The translations under genes were made by a program, and so were the position numbers. A stretch of 14,001 nucleotides of DNA. It comes from Thermococcus sp. GTDB taxonomy: Archaea > Methanobacteriota_B > Thermococci > Thermococcales > Thermococcaceae. The notes under the pieces were generated by a model that was given only the letters and a program-made list of their open reading frames with translations, had not been told where the DNA came from and searched no databases. The stretch spans positions 2,806 to 16,806 of the forward strand of contig JALTMZ010000120.1 in NCBI GenBank assembly GCA_027001105.1, read 5' to 3'. Shown piece after piece: positions 1 through 5,948 of this stretch. Numbering within the stretch: the first letter of the stretch is position 1; every line of letters starts with the position of its first letter.

Positions 1-171
1 CAATTCAAAATGGCAAAAGAGTACATCCGGCTTCTTGAGGGACTTAGGCACGACATTGATCAAATAAAAGCAGATGTTGAAAGATTGGTCAAAGGTTATC
101 TTGAAGATGCCGTGAGAAGGATAATCAATGAGGAGCTAAATGCAAGGGGTCTAAAGAAAACCCTGCTTTAG
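1..171 (+). CDS. C-terminal part of an unrecognised helical protein (5' truncated)
   Basis: Frame 1 is open from the window edge to a TAG at 169-171 and encodes 56 residues. The piece is charged and strongly helical, with alternating hydrophobic and charged residues (for example EYIRLLEGLRHDIDQIKADV), which suggests an amphipathic helix or coiled coil at a protein C-terminus. An ATG lies at position 10, but no Shine-Dalgarno is visible before it, so the true start is probably outside the window. Its stop codon overlaps that of the convergent Sec61-beta gene by 4 nt. I do not recognise the family and assign no function. Confidence 0.6.
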   Translation, partial: QFKMAKEYIRLLEGLRHDIDQIKADVERLVKGYLEDAVRRIINEELNARGLKKTLL

Positions 172-338
172 CCAAGGAGCTGAGTTCCGAACACGTGTAA
201 AAGTATCTCAATCGCTATGAATATCAGCACAAGGGCAATTGCTCCTCTTGGGCTTATCTTTATTGCCTTTGTGTCTTCATCAAAGAACCTCATTAAACCT
301 GCACCGGTTGGCGGAAGGGTTGTCTTCTCTTTTGCCAT
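168..338 (-). CDS. Preprotein translocase subunit Sec61-beta (SecG in older archaeal annotation)
   Basis: Reading the minus strand from ATG at 336-338 gives 56 residues beginning MAKEKTTLPPTGAGLMRFFD. This matches the archaeal Sec61-beta pattern: a short cytosolic N-terminus with a PPTGAGLMRFFDED core and an ISPRGAI segment, then one transmembrane helix (about residues 33-53, ALVLIFIAIEILLHVFG) and almost no tail. In the family it is the small tail-anchored subunit beside SecY and SecE in the protein-conducting channel. A GAGGTGA Shine-Dalgarno lies a few bases before the start, and a promoter is visible at 371-389. Length is normal for archaea. The plus-strand ORF across 217-459 is its shadow. 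It converges on the truncated gene at 1-171, with the two stop codons interlocked. Confidence 0.93.
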   Translation of the reverse strand: MAKEKTTLPPTGAGLMRFFDEDTKAIKISPRGAIALVLIFIAIEILLHVFGTQLLG

Positions 339-370
339 ATTCTCACCTCTTGTGTGTTGCTACTTGTGTG

Positions 371-389
371 GATATATAAAAAAGTTTTG
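371..389 (-). promoter_or_regulatory. BRE/TATA promoter of Sec61-beta
   Basis: On the minus strand this reads CAAAACTTTTTTATATATCC: a purine-rich BRE-like stretch followed by an AT-only TATA element. About 25 nt downstream falls near 348, which leaves a leader of roughly 10 nt carrying the GAGGTGA ribosome binding site, a spacing typical of Thermococcales. Inferred by eye, not by scoring. Confidence 0.5.
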
Positions 390-392
390 CTT

Positions 393-409
393 AGAAACCT
401 TTTTAAATG
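393..409 (+). promoter_or_regulatory. BRE/TATA promoter of the S6e gene
   Basis: AGAAACCTTTTTAAATG has a purine-rich BRE followed by a TTTTTAAAT TATA-like core. The predicted transcription start is near 430, about 50 nt before the S6e ATG. It lies back to back with the Sec61-beta promoter, so 339-483 is a compact divergent control region. Confidence 0.45.
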
Positions 410-483
410 CACTAAATCAATGGCATTCGGATAAGGGGCAACCCAATGAATCCCGCTAATGAAGATTTGAGAGGTGGGAGGAA

Positions 484-861
484 ATGGTTACGTTTAAGCT
501 TGTGATCTCCGATCCGAAAAGTGGTATTGCGAAGCAGGTTGAGATAAGTGGAGCTGAGGCAGAAAAATTAATCGGCAAAAAGATAGGCGACCAGATTTCA
601 GCGAAAGAACTCAAGCTTGATTTAAGTGCAATCTTCGGAAAAGAAATTCCAGCAGATGCAAAGCTCCTCATCAGGGGCGGGACGGATAAAGACGGCTTTC
701 CAATGAGGCCAGATGTTCACGGGCCAAGAAGAGTTAAGATTTTGCTTTCAAAGGGTCCAGGCTTTAGACCCAAGGAAAAAGGCGAGAGAAGGAAGAAGAC
801 AGTCAGGGGCAATACTATTAGTCCTGAAATTGCTCAAATTAATGTTAAGTTAATCTACTGA
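484..861 (+). CDS. rps6e: Small ribosomal subunit protein eS6 (S6e)
   Basis: The 125-residue product opens with [20 protein letters not shown] and carries [18 protein letters not shown] and [20 protein letters not shown] segments, the hallmark of archaeal S6e. It belongs to the small ribosomal subunit and contacts rRNA. The basic tail ([16 protein letters not shown]) is typical, and the archaeal form lacks the long phosphorylatable C-terminus of eukaryotes, so the length is as expected. The ATG is preceded by GAGGTGGGAGGAA, a strong Shine-Dalgarno. The gene follows its own promoter and precedes aIF2-gamma, a common order in Thermococcales. Confidence 0.96.
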   Translation: MVTFKLVISDPKSGIAKQVEISGAEAEKLIGKKIGDQISAKELKLDLSAIFGKEIPADAKLLIRGGTDKDGFPMRPDVHGPRRVKILLSKGPGFRPKEKGERRKKTVRGNTISPEIAQINVKLIY

Positions 862-890
862 TTTTCTTTGCTTTTGCCTTTAATTTCCTT
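862..890 (+). terminator. T-rich tract after S6e
   Basis: A pyrimidine-rich stretch with repeated runs of T follows the S6e stop directly. Archaeal RNA polymerase can terminate on U-tracts without a hairpin. No run exceeds four T, so this may be only partial termination. Confidence 0.25.
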
Positions 891-905
891 TGGCACTTTT
901 TGTGG

Positions 906-922
906 TAAGGTTAATAAAGGAT
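906..922 (+). promoter_or_regulatory. Possible promoter of aIF2-gamma
   Basis: TAAGGTTAATAAAGG offers a short purine/AT TATA-like element whose predicted start, about 25 nt on, falls near 940. That is just before the GGAGG ribosome binding site (940-944). The match is weaker than the other promoters here, and read-through from S6e is possible. Confidence 0.3.
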
Positions 923-952
923 TCTCCCATTTTATTTTTGGAGGCGAGAGCC

Positions 953-2185
953 ATGGCAAAGAAGAAGTTTAAACAATCTGAGGTTAATATAGGGATGGTT
1001 GGTCACGTTGATCACGGTAAAACGACACTAACTAAAGCTTTAACTGGAATCTGGACTGATACTCACAGTGAAGAGCTGAGAAGAGGCATCACAATTAAGA
1101 TAGGCTTTGCTGATGCTGAAATTAGAAGGTGTCCAAGCTGTGGGAGATATTCAACTTCTCAGATCTGCCCATACTGTGGAGCCGAGACAGAATTTGAGAG
1201 GAGAGTTTCGTTCATTGACTCCCCAGGTCACGAGGCATTGATGACCACGATGCTTGCTGGGGCTTCACTGATGGATGGTGCAATTCTCGTAATTGCTGCA
1301 AACGAACCCTGTCCAAGGCCGCAGACAAGAGAGCACTTGATGGCACTTCAAATTATTGGAAACAAGAACATAATAATCGCCCAGAACAAAATTGAGCTTG
1401 TTGATAAAGAAAAAGCCTTGGAAAACTACAGACAGATTAAGGAGTTTATCAAAGGGACAGTTGCTGAAAACGCTCCGATTATTCCAATTTCAGCTCTGCA
1501 TGGAGCGAATATTGATGTTCTCATAAAGGCAATAGAGGACTTCATACCGACCCCAAAGAGAGACCCCAATAAGCCTCCAAAGATGCTTGTTTTAAGGAGC
1601 TTTGACGTCAACAAGCCAGGAACTCCCCCAGAAAAGCTTATCGGTGGTGTTATTGGAGGATCAATAGTCCAAGGAAAGCTCAAAGTTGGGGATGAGATTG
1701 AAATTCGTCCAGGGGTGCCTTATGAAGAGCATGGAAGGATAAAATATGAGCCAATAACAACTGAGATTGTTTCTCTTCAGGCTGGAGGAAGGTTTGTTGA
1801 GGAGGCTTATCCGGGTGGATTAGTGGGAGTAGGAACAAAGCTCGATCCGTTCCTAACCAAAGGAGATTTGATGGCAGGAAATGTCGTTGGGAAACCTGGA
1901 AAATTGCCCCCAGTATGGGAAGAGCTCCGCTTGGAAGTCCACCTCTTAGAGAGAGTCGTTGGGACGGAGCAAGAACTTAAAGTTGAGCCGATAAAGAAGA
2001 GGGAAGTCCTCCTCTTAAACGTTGGAACAGCGAGAACTATGGGTCTTGTCACTGGACTCGGAAAGGATGAGGTAGAACTCAAACTCCAGATTCCAGTGTG
2101 TGCAGAAGTAGGAGAAAGAGTTGCAATAAGCAGACAGGTTGGTTCGAGATGGCGTTTAATTGGTTATGGATTCATTAAAGGCTGA
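953..2185 (+). CDS. eif2g: Translation initiation factor aIF2, gamma subunit
   Basis: This 410-residue GTPase carries initiator Met-tRNA to the small ribosomal subunit as part of the aIF2 alpha-beta-gamma heterotrimer. GTP-binding motifs are complete: GHVDHGKT (17-24), the switch 1 stretch [14 protein letters not shown] (about 41-54), DSPGH (89-93), NKIE (145-148) and SALHG (180-184). A zinc knuckle with C60, C63, C72 and C75 is inserted between G2 and G3, which separates IF2-gamma from EF-Tu. Two beta-barrel domains follow. The frame is open upstream to a TTG at 890, but ATG 953 is preferred: it has GGAGG at 940-944, and the extra 21 residues are not family-like. Length is normal for the archaeal protein. 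Confidence 0.97.
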   Translation: MAKKKFKQSEVNIGMVGHVDHGKTTLTKALTGIWTDTHSEELRRGITIKIGFADAEIRRCPSCGRYSTSQICPYCGAETEFERRVSFIDSPGHEALMTTMLAGASLMDGAILVIAANEPCPRPQTREHLMALQIIGNKNIIIAQNKIELVDKEKALENYRQIKEFIKGTVAENAPIIPISALHGANIDVLIKAIEDFIPTPKRDPNKPPKMLVLRSFDVNKPGTPPEKLIGGVIGGSIVQGKLKVGDEIEIRPGVPYEEHGRIKYEPITTEIVSLQAGGRFVEEAYPGGLVGVGTKLDPFLTKGDLMAGNVVGKPGKLPPVWEELRLEVHLLERVVGTEQELKVEPIKKREVLLLNVGTARTMGLVTGLGKDEVELKLQIPVCAEVGERVAISRQVGSRWRLIGYGFIKG

Positions 2186-2205
2186 TTTTTCTTCTTAATT
2201 TTGCT
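2186..2205 (+). terminator. T-rich tract after aIF2-gamma
   Basis: The tract includes a run of five T directly after the stop and further short T runs, compatible with factor-independent archaeal termination. The next gene starts only 34 nt after the stop, so read-through is equally likely. Confidence 0.2.
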
Positions 2206-2219
2206 TTGCGGTGAGCTTA

Positions 2220-2630
2220 ATGAGAAAGGCTTGGCTTGTTGTTCCCGACACAAACTTTCTTTTAATTCCTGGCCAGTTTGGTGTTGATATAATCGGCGAA
2301 CTTAATCGAGTTCTTGATGTTAAGTTTGAGATTGTTGTTCCGAACATAGTTCTGGATGAGCTCAACATTATAGAGCACAAAGCCAAAGGAAAAGACCTTA
2401 TGGCTGTTAGAATGGCTAAAAAGCTCGCTGAGAGGTTTAGAATTGTTGAAATTGGAAGATTTGGAGAAAAGCCAACTGATAAGCAGATTTATGAGTTTGC
2501 TGTGAAAAACTCTAATGTTATTGTTTGTACGAACGATAAGCTCCTTAAAAAGAAGCTCAGGGAGAAAGGTATTCCTGTTGTCTATCTCAGACAAAAGAAG
2601 ATTCTTGAGCTTGAAGGTATGCTGGAATAG
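2220..2630 (+). CDS. PIN-domain ribonuclease, Fcf1/Utp24-VapC type
   Basis: The 136-residue protein is essentially one PIN domain. The acidic residues expected for metal binding are visible: D10 in VVPDTNFLL, E47 in LDELN, D87 in KPTDKQIYEFA and D106 in CTNDKLLKK. PIN proteins cleave RNA with bound Mg or Mn. Single-domain archaeal members beside aIF2-gamma and ribosomal genes are usually linked to the Fcf1/Utp24 family, which processes pre-rRNA in eukaryotes. There is no antitoxin-like partner next door, which argues against a toxin role. A GTG at 2211 is in frame, but the GGTGA at 2210-2214 is better placed as Shine-Dalgarno for ATG 2220. The rRNA role is inference from family and context. 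Confidence 0.85.
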   Translation: MRKAWLVVPDTNFLLIPGQFGVDIIGELNRVLDVKFEIVVPNIVLDELNIIEHKAKGKDLMAVRMAKKLAERFRIVEIGRFGEKPTDKQIYEFAVKNSNVIVCTNDKLLKKKLREKGIPVVYLRQKKILELEGMLE

Positions 2631-2666
2631 CGACAACTTTAAAAGCTAACTCTTAAAGCTAAATGC

Positions 2667-2681
2667 AGAAAAACTTTTAGG
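2667..2681 (+). promoter_or_regulatory. Possible promoter of the pyrophosphatase gene
   Basis: AGAAAAACTTTTAGG resembles a purine BRE followed by a degenerate TATA box. The predicted start near 2702 would leave a leader of about 12 nt including the GAGGTGG ribosome binding site at 2702-2708. The region also holds repeated TTAAA-GCTAA units. Confidence 0.35.
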
Positions 2682-2713
2682 TTAGTTAATAAAAGGTTTG
2701 AGAGGTGGTAAAG

Positions 2714-3250
2714 ATGAATCCGTTCCATGACCTTAAGCCAGGACCAGAGGTTCCAGAAGTTGTTTACGCATTGATTGAGATTCCAAAGGGGAGCAGAAAC
2801 AAGTATGAGCTTGATAAGAAAACAGGTTTAATAAAGCTCGATAGAGTCCTTTACAGCCCATTCCACTACCCAGTCGATTACGGAATCATTCCACAGACAT
2901 GGTATGATGACGATGACCCATTTGATATCATGGTTATCATGAGAGAGCCCACTTATCCCGGAGTTCTCATAGAGGCAAGACCAATCGGCCTGTTTAAGAT
3001 GATTGACAGCGGAGACAAAGATTACAAAGTCTTGGCAGTTCCCGTAGAAGACCCATATTTCAACGACTGGAAAGATATAACCGATGTTCCAAAGGCATTC
3101 CTTGATGAGATTGCCCACTTCTTCAGGAGATACAAGGAGCTGCAAGGAAAAGAAATCATTGTTGAAGGGTGGGAAAACGCAGAAAAAGCAAAGCAGGAAA
3201 TCTTGAGGGCTATTGAGCTTTACAAAGAGAAATTTGGAAAGAAGGAGTGA
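2714..3250 (+). CDS. ppa: Inorganic pyrophosphatase, soluble family I
   Basis: This cytosolic enzyme hydrolyses pyrophosphate to phosphate and so drives biosynthetic reactions such as tRNA charging and nucleic acid synthesis. The 178 residues hold the whole family I active site: E22, K30 and E32 in [14 protein letters not shown], the signature DDDPFD (D66, D68, D71), D98, D103 and K105 in [14 protein letters not shown], and a late [10 protein letters not shown] segment. Archaeal and bacterial enzymes are hexamers of this size. The frame extends to a GTG at 2705, but that codon lies within the Shine-Dalgarno GAGGTGG, so ATG 2714 is the start. It lies between the PIN nuclease and RNA polymerase genes. 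Confidence 0.97.
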   Translation: MNPFHDLKPGPEVPEVVYALIEIPKGSRNKYELDKKTGLIKLDRVLYSPFHYPVDYGIIPQTWYDDDDPFDIMVIMREPTYPGVLIEARPIGLFKMIDSGDKDYKVLAVPVEDPYFNDWKDITDVPKAFLDEIAHFFRRYKELQGKEIIVEGWENAEKAKQEILRAIELYKEKFGKKE

Positions 3251-3270
3251 TCTCTTTCTTTTTATTTTCA
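3251..3270 (+). terminator. T-rich tract after pyrophosphatase
   Basis: TCTCTTTCTTTTTATTTTCA follows the ppa stop and contains runs of five and four T, consistent with a U-tract archaeal terminator. The TTTTTATTTT part could alternatively act as a weak TATA region for Rpo7, about 30 nt before its leader. Confidence 0.3.
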
Positions 3271-3298
3271 AATACATTAAAAAGCGGGAGGTAGCGGG

Positions 3299-3859
3299 AT
3301 GTACAAGCTTTTGACAGTTAAAGATGTTGTGAGAATTCCTCCAAGGATGTTTACAATGGATCCAAAAGAAGCCGCGAAAATAGTTCTGAGAGAGACCTAT
3401 GAGGGGATTTATGATAAGGATGAGGGAGTTATCTTGGCAGTTCTTGATGTTCACGAGGTTAGTGAGGGAGTTATCGTCCCTGGTGACGGTGCAACTTACC
3501 ACGAAGTAGTTTTTGATGTTCTCGTGTGGAAGCCTGAGATGCATGAGGTTGTTGAGGGAGAAGTTGTTGATGTTGCTCCTTACGGTGCTTTCATAAGAAT
3601 TGGACCCATGGACGGCCTCGTTCACATTTCACAGCTTATGGACGATTATGTGGTCTTTGATGAAAAGAACAAGCAGTTCCTTGGAAAGGAAAAGAAATAC
3701 CTTCTCAAGCTTGGCGATGAAGTCAGGGCGAGGATAATTGCCATCAGCGTTAAGAGCAGGATAATCAGGGAGAACAAGATTGGTCTAACAATGAGGCAAC
3801 CCGGTCTTGGAAAATTTGAGTGGATTGCAAAAGAAAAGCGTAAAGGTGAGGCTGGATGA
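3299..3859 (+). CDS. rpoE: DNA-directed RNA polymerase subunit Rpo7 (RpoE1)
   Basis: The 186-residue product is the archaeal counterpart of eukaryotic Rpb7. With Rpo4 it forms the stalk of RNA polymerase, which binds emerging RNA and helps open complex formation. The N-terminal RNP-like half opens with YKLLTVKDVVRIPPRMF. The C-terminal half is an S1-type OB fold from about residue 82, with GEVVDVAPYGAFIRIGPMDG and LVHISQL. Length matches the family. The ATG is preceded by GGAGGT (3287-3292). Its last 4 nt overlap the start of Spt4 (ATGA), indicating translational coupling. Confidence 0.97.
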   Translation: MYKLLTVKDVVRIPPRMFTMDPKEAAKIVLRETYEGIYDKDEGVILAVLDVHEVSEGVIVPGDGATYHEVVFDVLVWKPEMHEVVEGEVVDVAPYGAFIRIGPMDGLVHISQLMDDYVVFDEKNKQFLGKEKKYLLKLGDEVRARIIAISVKSRIIRENKIGLTMRQPGLGKFEWIAKEKRKGEAG

Positions 3860-4041
3860 AGGAAAGAGCCTGCAGGCACTGTCATTACATAACAACCGAG
3901 GACAGATGTCCAGTTTGCGGGAGCAGGGATTTAAGCGATGAGTGGTTTGACTTAGTTATAATCATGGATGTTGAAAATTCAAAGATAGCTCAAAAATTGG
4001 GTGTAAAAGTCCCGGGGAAGTATGCTATAAGGGTCAGATAA
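3856..4041 (+). CDS. spt4: Transcription elongation factor Spt4 (RpoE2)
   Basis: This 61-residue zinc protein partners Spt5/NusG, which clamps RNA polymerase during elongation and raises processivity. A four-cysteine zinc site is visible at C6, C9, C18 and C21 (CRHCHY and CPVCGS), followed by the family stretch LSDEWFDLVIIMDVENSKIA and a GKYAIRV end. Earlier annotations call it RNA polymerase subunit E''. It overlaps Rpo7 by 4 nt and is separated from the dephospho-CoA kinase by 2 nt, so all three are surely cotranscribed. Confidence 0.96.
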   Translation: MKERACRHCHYITTEDRCPVCGSRDLSDEWFDLVIIMDVENSKIAQKLGVKVPGKYAIRVR

Positions 4042-4043
4042 AG

Positions 4044-4586
4044 ATGTGCAGAGAATTTTACTTTAAACTTCCTTTTTCTCTTAGAAGTGAACTTAAAAAG
4101 CCGTTGGGTGAGTTAGTTAGGGGTGAACTTCCCCGTCCTTATATTTTAGTAAAAGAAAAGCTTGAAAAAGCTCCTTATCTCATCACAGTTGGGGATGTTG
4201 TCACGGAAAATGTTTTAAAGCTCGGCATAAAGCCCAGTGTGGCAATATATGACCATAAAACTGAGCGGAATGAATATAATCCAGAGATCGAGTTCGGTGC
4301 TGTAATCTTGACGGCCAATAATCCGCCGGCAACCATAACGAAAGCTTTATTAAATGCTATCCGAAAATCCATCGAGCTTGCCAAGAGAGGTTTAAATGTT
4401 TACATTAAAGTTCATGGTGAGGAAGATTTAGCCGCGATTCCCGCGGTGCTTTATGCTCCTCTCAATGCGTTGGTTGTTTATGGTCAGCCCAAAGAGGGCA
4501 TAGTGCTTATAAAGGTAACACCGGAATGTAAGCGTAGATGCGCTGAGATATTGCGTAAGATGGAGGTGGTTTACGATGGAGATTAG
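4044..4586 (+). CDS. GTP-dependent dephospho-CoA kinase (DUF359 family)
   Basis: The 180-residue protein belongs to DUF359, shown in Thermococcus kodakarensis to catalyse the last step of CoA synthesis: phosphorylation of the ribose 3'-OH of dephospho-CoA with GTP. It is unrelated to bacterial CoaE and has a thiamine-pyrophosphokinase-like fold. Visible motifs are the N-terminal [22 protein letters not shown] (D51, V52, V53), DHK (D70, K72) and GEEDL (E127, D128). From memory these agree with the GTP- and metal-binding residues of the characterised enzyme. It starts 2 nt after the Spt4 stop without a strong Shine-Dalgarno, so coupling is likely. Its end overlaps S24e by 11 nt. Confidence 0.93.
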   Translation: MCREFYFKLPFSLRSELKKPLGELVRGELPRPYILVKEKLEKAPYLITVGDVVTENVLKLGIKPSVAIYDHKTERNEYNPEIEFGAVILTANNPPATITKALLNAIRKSIELAKRGLNVYIKVHGEEDLAAIPAVLYAPLNALVVYGQPKEGIVLIKVTPECKRRCAEILRKMEVVYDGD

Positions 4587-4875
4587 GGTTACTGAAATTA
4601 AGGAGAACAAGCTCCTTGGGAGAAAGGAGATTTACTTCGAGATTATCCATGAAGGAGAACCAACACCTTCAAGGAAAGATATAAAGGGGAAGCTCGTTGC
4701 AATGCTTGATTTAAACCCAGAGACAACGGTTATCCAGTATATTAGGTCTTACTTTGGTAGCAGGGTTTCAAAGGGTTACGCAAAGGCTTATGAGAGCAAG
4801 GAGAGAATGCTCTACATTGAGCCTGAGTATATTCTGATTAGAGACGGTTTAATTGAGAAGAAGGAGGGAGAGTGA
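4576..4875 (+). CDS. rps24e: Small ribosomal subunit protein eS24 (S24e)
   Basis: The 99 residues match archaeal S24e, with [20 protein letters not shown] at the N-terminus and the central [11 protein letters not shown] and [20 protein letters not shown] segments. It is a small-subunit protein of the archaeal and eukaryotic ribosome, with no bacterial counterpart. The start lies inside the end of the CoA kinase gene and is served by GGAGGTGG at 4562-4569. Its TGA shares a base with the ATG of S27ae, so the two ribosomal genes are translationally coupled. Confidence 0.96.
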   Translation: MEIRVTEIKENKLLGRKEIYFEIIHEGEPTPSRKDIKGKLVAMLDLNPETTVIQYIRSYFGSRVSKGYAKAYESKERMLYIEPEYILIRDGLIEKKEGE

Positions 4876-5027
4876 TGGGGCAGAAATGGAAGCTCTATGA
4901 AGTTAAGGATGGCAAAGTTGTAAGAAAAAACAAGTACTGCCCAAGATGTGGCCCTGGAGTTTTCATGGCAAACCACAAGGATAGATGGGCATGTGGAAGA
5001 TGCGGCTATACTGAGTGGAAGAAGTGA
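4875..5027 (+). CDS. rps27ae: Small ribosomal subunit protein eS31 (S27ae)
   Basis: A 50-codon reading frame starting at the ATG in the TGATG junction (4875-4877) encodes [13 protein letters not shown] and then a zinc-ribbon with C22, C25, C40 and C43 (YCPRCG and [11 protein letters not shown]). This is archaeal S27ae, which in eukaryotes is made as the C-terminal part of a ubiquitin fusion; here it stands alone, as usual in archaea. The Shine-Dalgarno GGAGGGAG lies in the last codons of S24e. Family length is about 50 residues, so the gene is complete. It probably ends the operon beginning at Rpo7. Confidence 0.96.
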   Translation: MGQKWKLYEVKDGKVVRKNKYCPRCGPGVFMANHKDRWACGRCGYTEWKK

Positions 5028-5050
5028 TTTCTTTTCTCTAAATTTCTATT
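5028..5050 (+). terminator. T-rich tract after S27ae
   Basis: The bases TTTCTTTTCTCTAAATTTCT follow the last ribosomal gene of the series. A weak U-tract terminator is plausible, but the methyltransferase begins 32 nt after the stop and may be reached by read-through. Confidence 0.22.
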
Positions 5051-5059
5051 GTGATTAGA

Positions 5060-5662
5060 ATGGCATTTTTCTACTATAAAGGTATTAGACTAAAGCTCCA
5101 TCCTCAGGTTTATGAGCCTGCTGAAGACACTTTTCTGTTAGCTGAGAATTTGAAAGTTAAAGAAGGGGACATTGCTTTGGATATGGGAACTGGAACAGGA
5201 ATCATAGCCTTGTTAATGGCAAAAAAAGCAAAATTTGTTCTTGGAGTTGACATTAATCCAATAGCCGTTGAACTGGCAAAAGAGAACGCAAAAATTAATG
5301 GAATAAAAAATGTGGAGTTCCGTGTAAGCGATTTGTTTGAAAATGTTGAAGGAAAATTTGACATAATAACTTTTAATTCTCCCTATCTGCCAGGAGAAGC
5401 CGAGGAGTTAAAAGAACCAATTGACTTAGCCTTAATCGGTGGGATGCGGGGGAGGGAAGTACTTGATAGGTTCATCAGCCAAGTTAAAGATTACTTAAAG
5501 CCAAATGGGATAGTTCAGATAGTTCAGTCATCAATAACGGGTGTTGAGGATACCATAGAAAAGCTCACAAGATTGGGGTTTAAAGTAGAGATTACCGCAA
5601 GAGAGAGGTACTTTTTTGAAGAAATCCTTGTTATTACAGCTAAGCTAAATGAATCCTCTTAA
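5060..5662 (+). CDS. HemK2/Mtq2-like protein methyltransferase, class I
   Basis: This 200-residue SAM-dependent enzyme has the start signature VYEPAEDTFLL (18-28) and motif I DMGTGTGIIAL (41-51), both typical of archaeal HemK2/Mtq2. Family members methylate the glutamine of the GGQ motif in release factor aRF1, in eukaryotes with Trm112. An acidic GVDINP loop (62-67) should bind the SAM ribose. The catalytic NPPY of the family reads N106-S107-P108-Y109 here, an unusual change. A GTG at 5051 is in frame, but GTGAT there fits better as Shine-Dalgarno for ATG 5060. The 3' end overlaps the convergent small gene by 23 nt. Substrate assignment rests on family and on proximity to ribosomal genes. 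Confidence 0.88.
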   Translation: MAFFYYKGIRLKLHPQVYEPAEDTFLLAENLKVKEGDIALDMGTGTGIIALLMAKKAKFVLGVDINPIAVELAKENAKINGIKNVEFRVSDLFENVEGKFDIITFNSPYLPGEAEELKEPIDLALIGGMRGREVLDRFISQVKDYLKPNGIVQIVQSSITGVEDTIEKLTRLGFKVEITARERYFFEEILVITAKLNESS

Positions 5663-5771
5663 CTTCTTGGATGAATTTTACCTTTGGCTTGCTTTCGTAT
5701 TCATAGTCATCTTCAAAGAGCTCAACTTCAAATTCTTTTTCACGTGTTTTGATGATTAAAGTCGGTTTCAT
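5640..5771 (-). CDS. Small acidic protein of unknown function (43 aa)
   Basis: On the minus strand an ATG at 5769-5771 opens 43 codons encoding MKPTLIIKTREKEFEVELFE, then an acidic, tyrosine-rich middle (DDYEYESK) and KVKFIQEVKRIHLA before TAG. The pattern alternates as in a beta hairpin followed by a charged tail. An in-frame ATG at 5781-5783 would add four residues. Support for a real gene comes from a good BRE/TATA element at 5804-5820 at the right distance, a composition like the neighbouring proteins, and the absence of any other gene in this gap. I do not recognise the family. It converges on the methyltransferase and overlaps its 3' end. Confidence 0.6.
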   Translation of the reverse strand: MKPTLIIKTREKEFEVELFEDDYEYESKPKVKFIQEVKRIHLA

Positions 5772-5803
5772 ATGACTCAACATGGATACAACTAATCCTC
5801 ATT

Positions 5804-5820
5804 GTTTTTAAGCTTTTTTG
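5804..5820 (-). promoter_or_regulatory. BRE/TATA promoter of the 43-aa minus-strand gene
   Basis: The minus strand reads CAAAAAAGCTTAAAAAC, a classic purine-rich BRE followed by CTTAAAAA. The predicted start about 25 nt on is near 5783, giving a leader of about 12 nt before ATG 5771, or a leaderless start at 5783. Confidence 0.5.
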
Positions 5821-5891
5821 TTAATCGCCGAATTATTTTTCGACGATAAAATACTTGGAGTTTATGAGGTTAAATGACCAGAGTTGTGTTG

Positions 5892-5906
5892 CAAAAATTT
5901 TTAAAC
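5892..5906 (+). promoter_or_regulatory. Probable promoter of taw1, inside its apparent 5' extension
   Basis: CAAAAATTTTTAAACG matches BRE plus TATA. The expected start near 5927-5930 is followed by AAGGTGG (5937-5943) and GTG 5949. This order of promoter, leader, Shine-Dalgarno and start codon argues that the upstream ATG at 5874 is not used. Confidence 0.45.
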
Positions 5907-5948
5907 GCATCTTTTTACTCCCTCTTGGGTGAGCCTAAGGTGGAAAAT

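Noticed and set aside
217..459. Plus-strand 80-codon frame in the S6e upstream region
   Set aside because: It is antisense to Sec61-beta, has no ribosome binding site and runs across both promoters.
890..952. N-terminal extension of aIF2-gamma from TTG
   Set aside because: ATG 953 has GGAGG in place, and the extension does not resemble the family N-terminus.
2220..2630. VapC toxin of a toxin-antitoxin pair
   Set aside because: No small antitoxin gene lies next to it, and the housekeeping context fits an Fcf1-like role better.
2828..3625. Minus-strand frame of 265 codons opposite ppa and rpo7
   Set aside because: Both plus-strand genes are firmly identified. The antisense product is rich in Asn, Cys and His, unlike neighbouring proteins, and no promoter or Shine-Dalgarno was seen.
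5751..5756. TGATGA resembling box C of a C/D guide RNA
   Set aside because: No matching box D or C'/D' pair at proper spacing was found; it lies within the small minus-strand gene.
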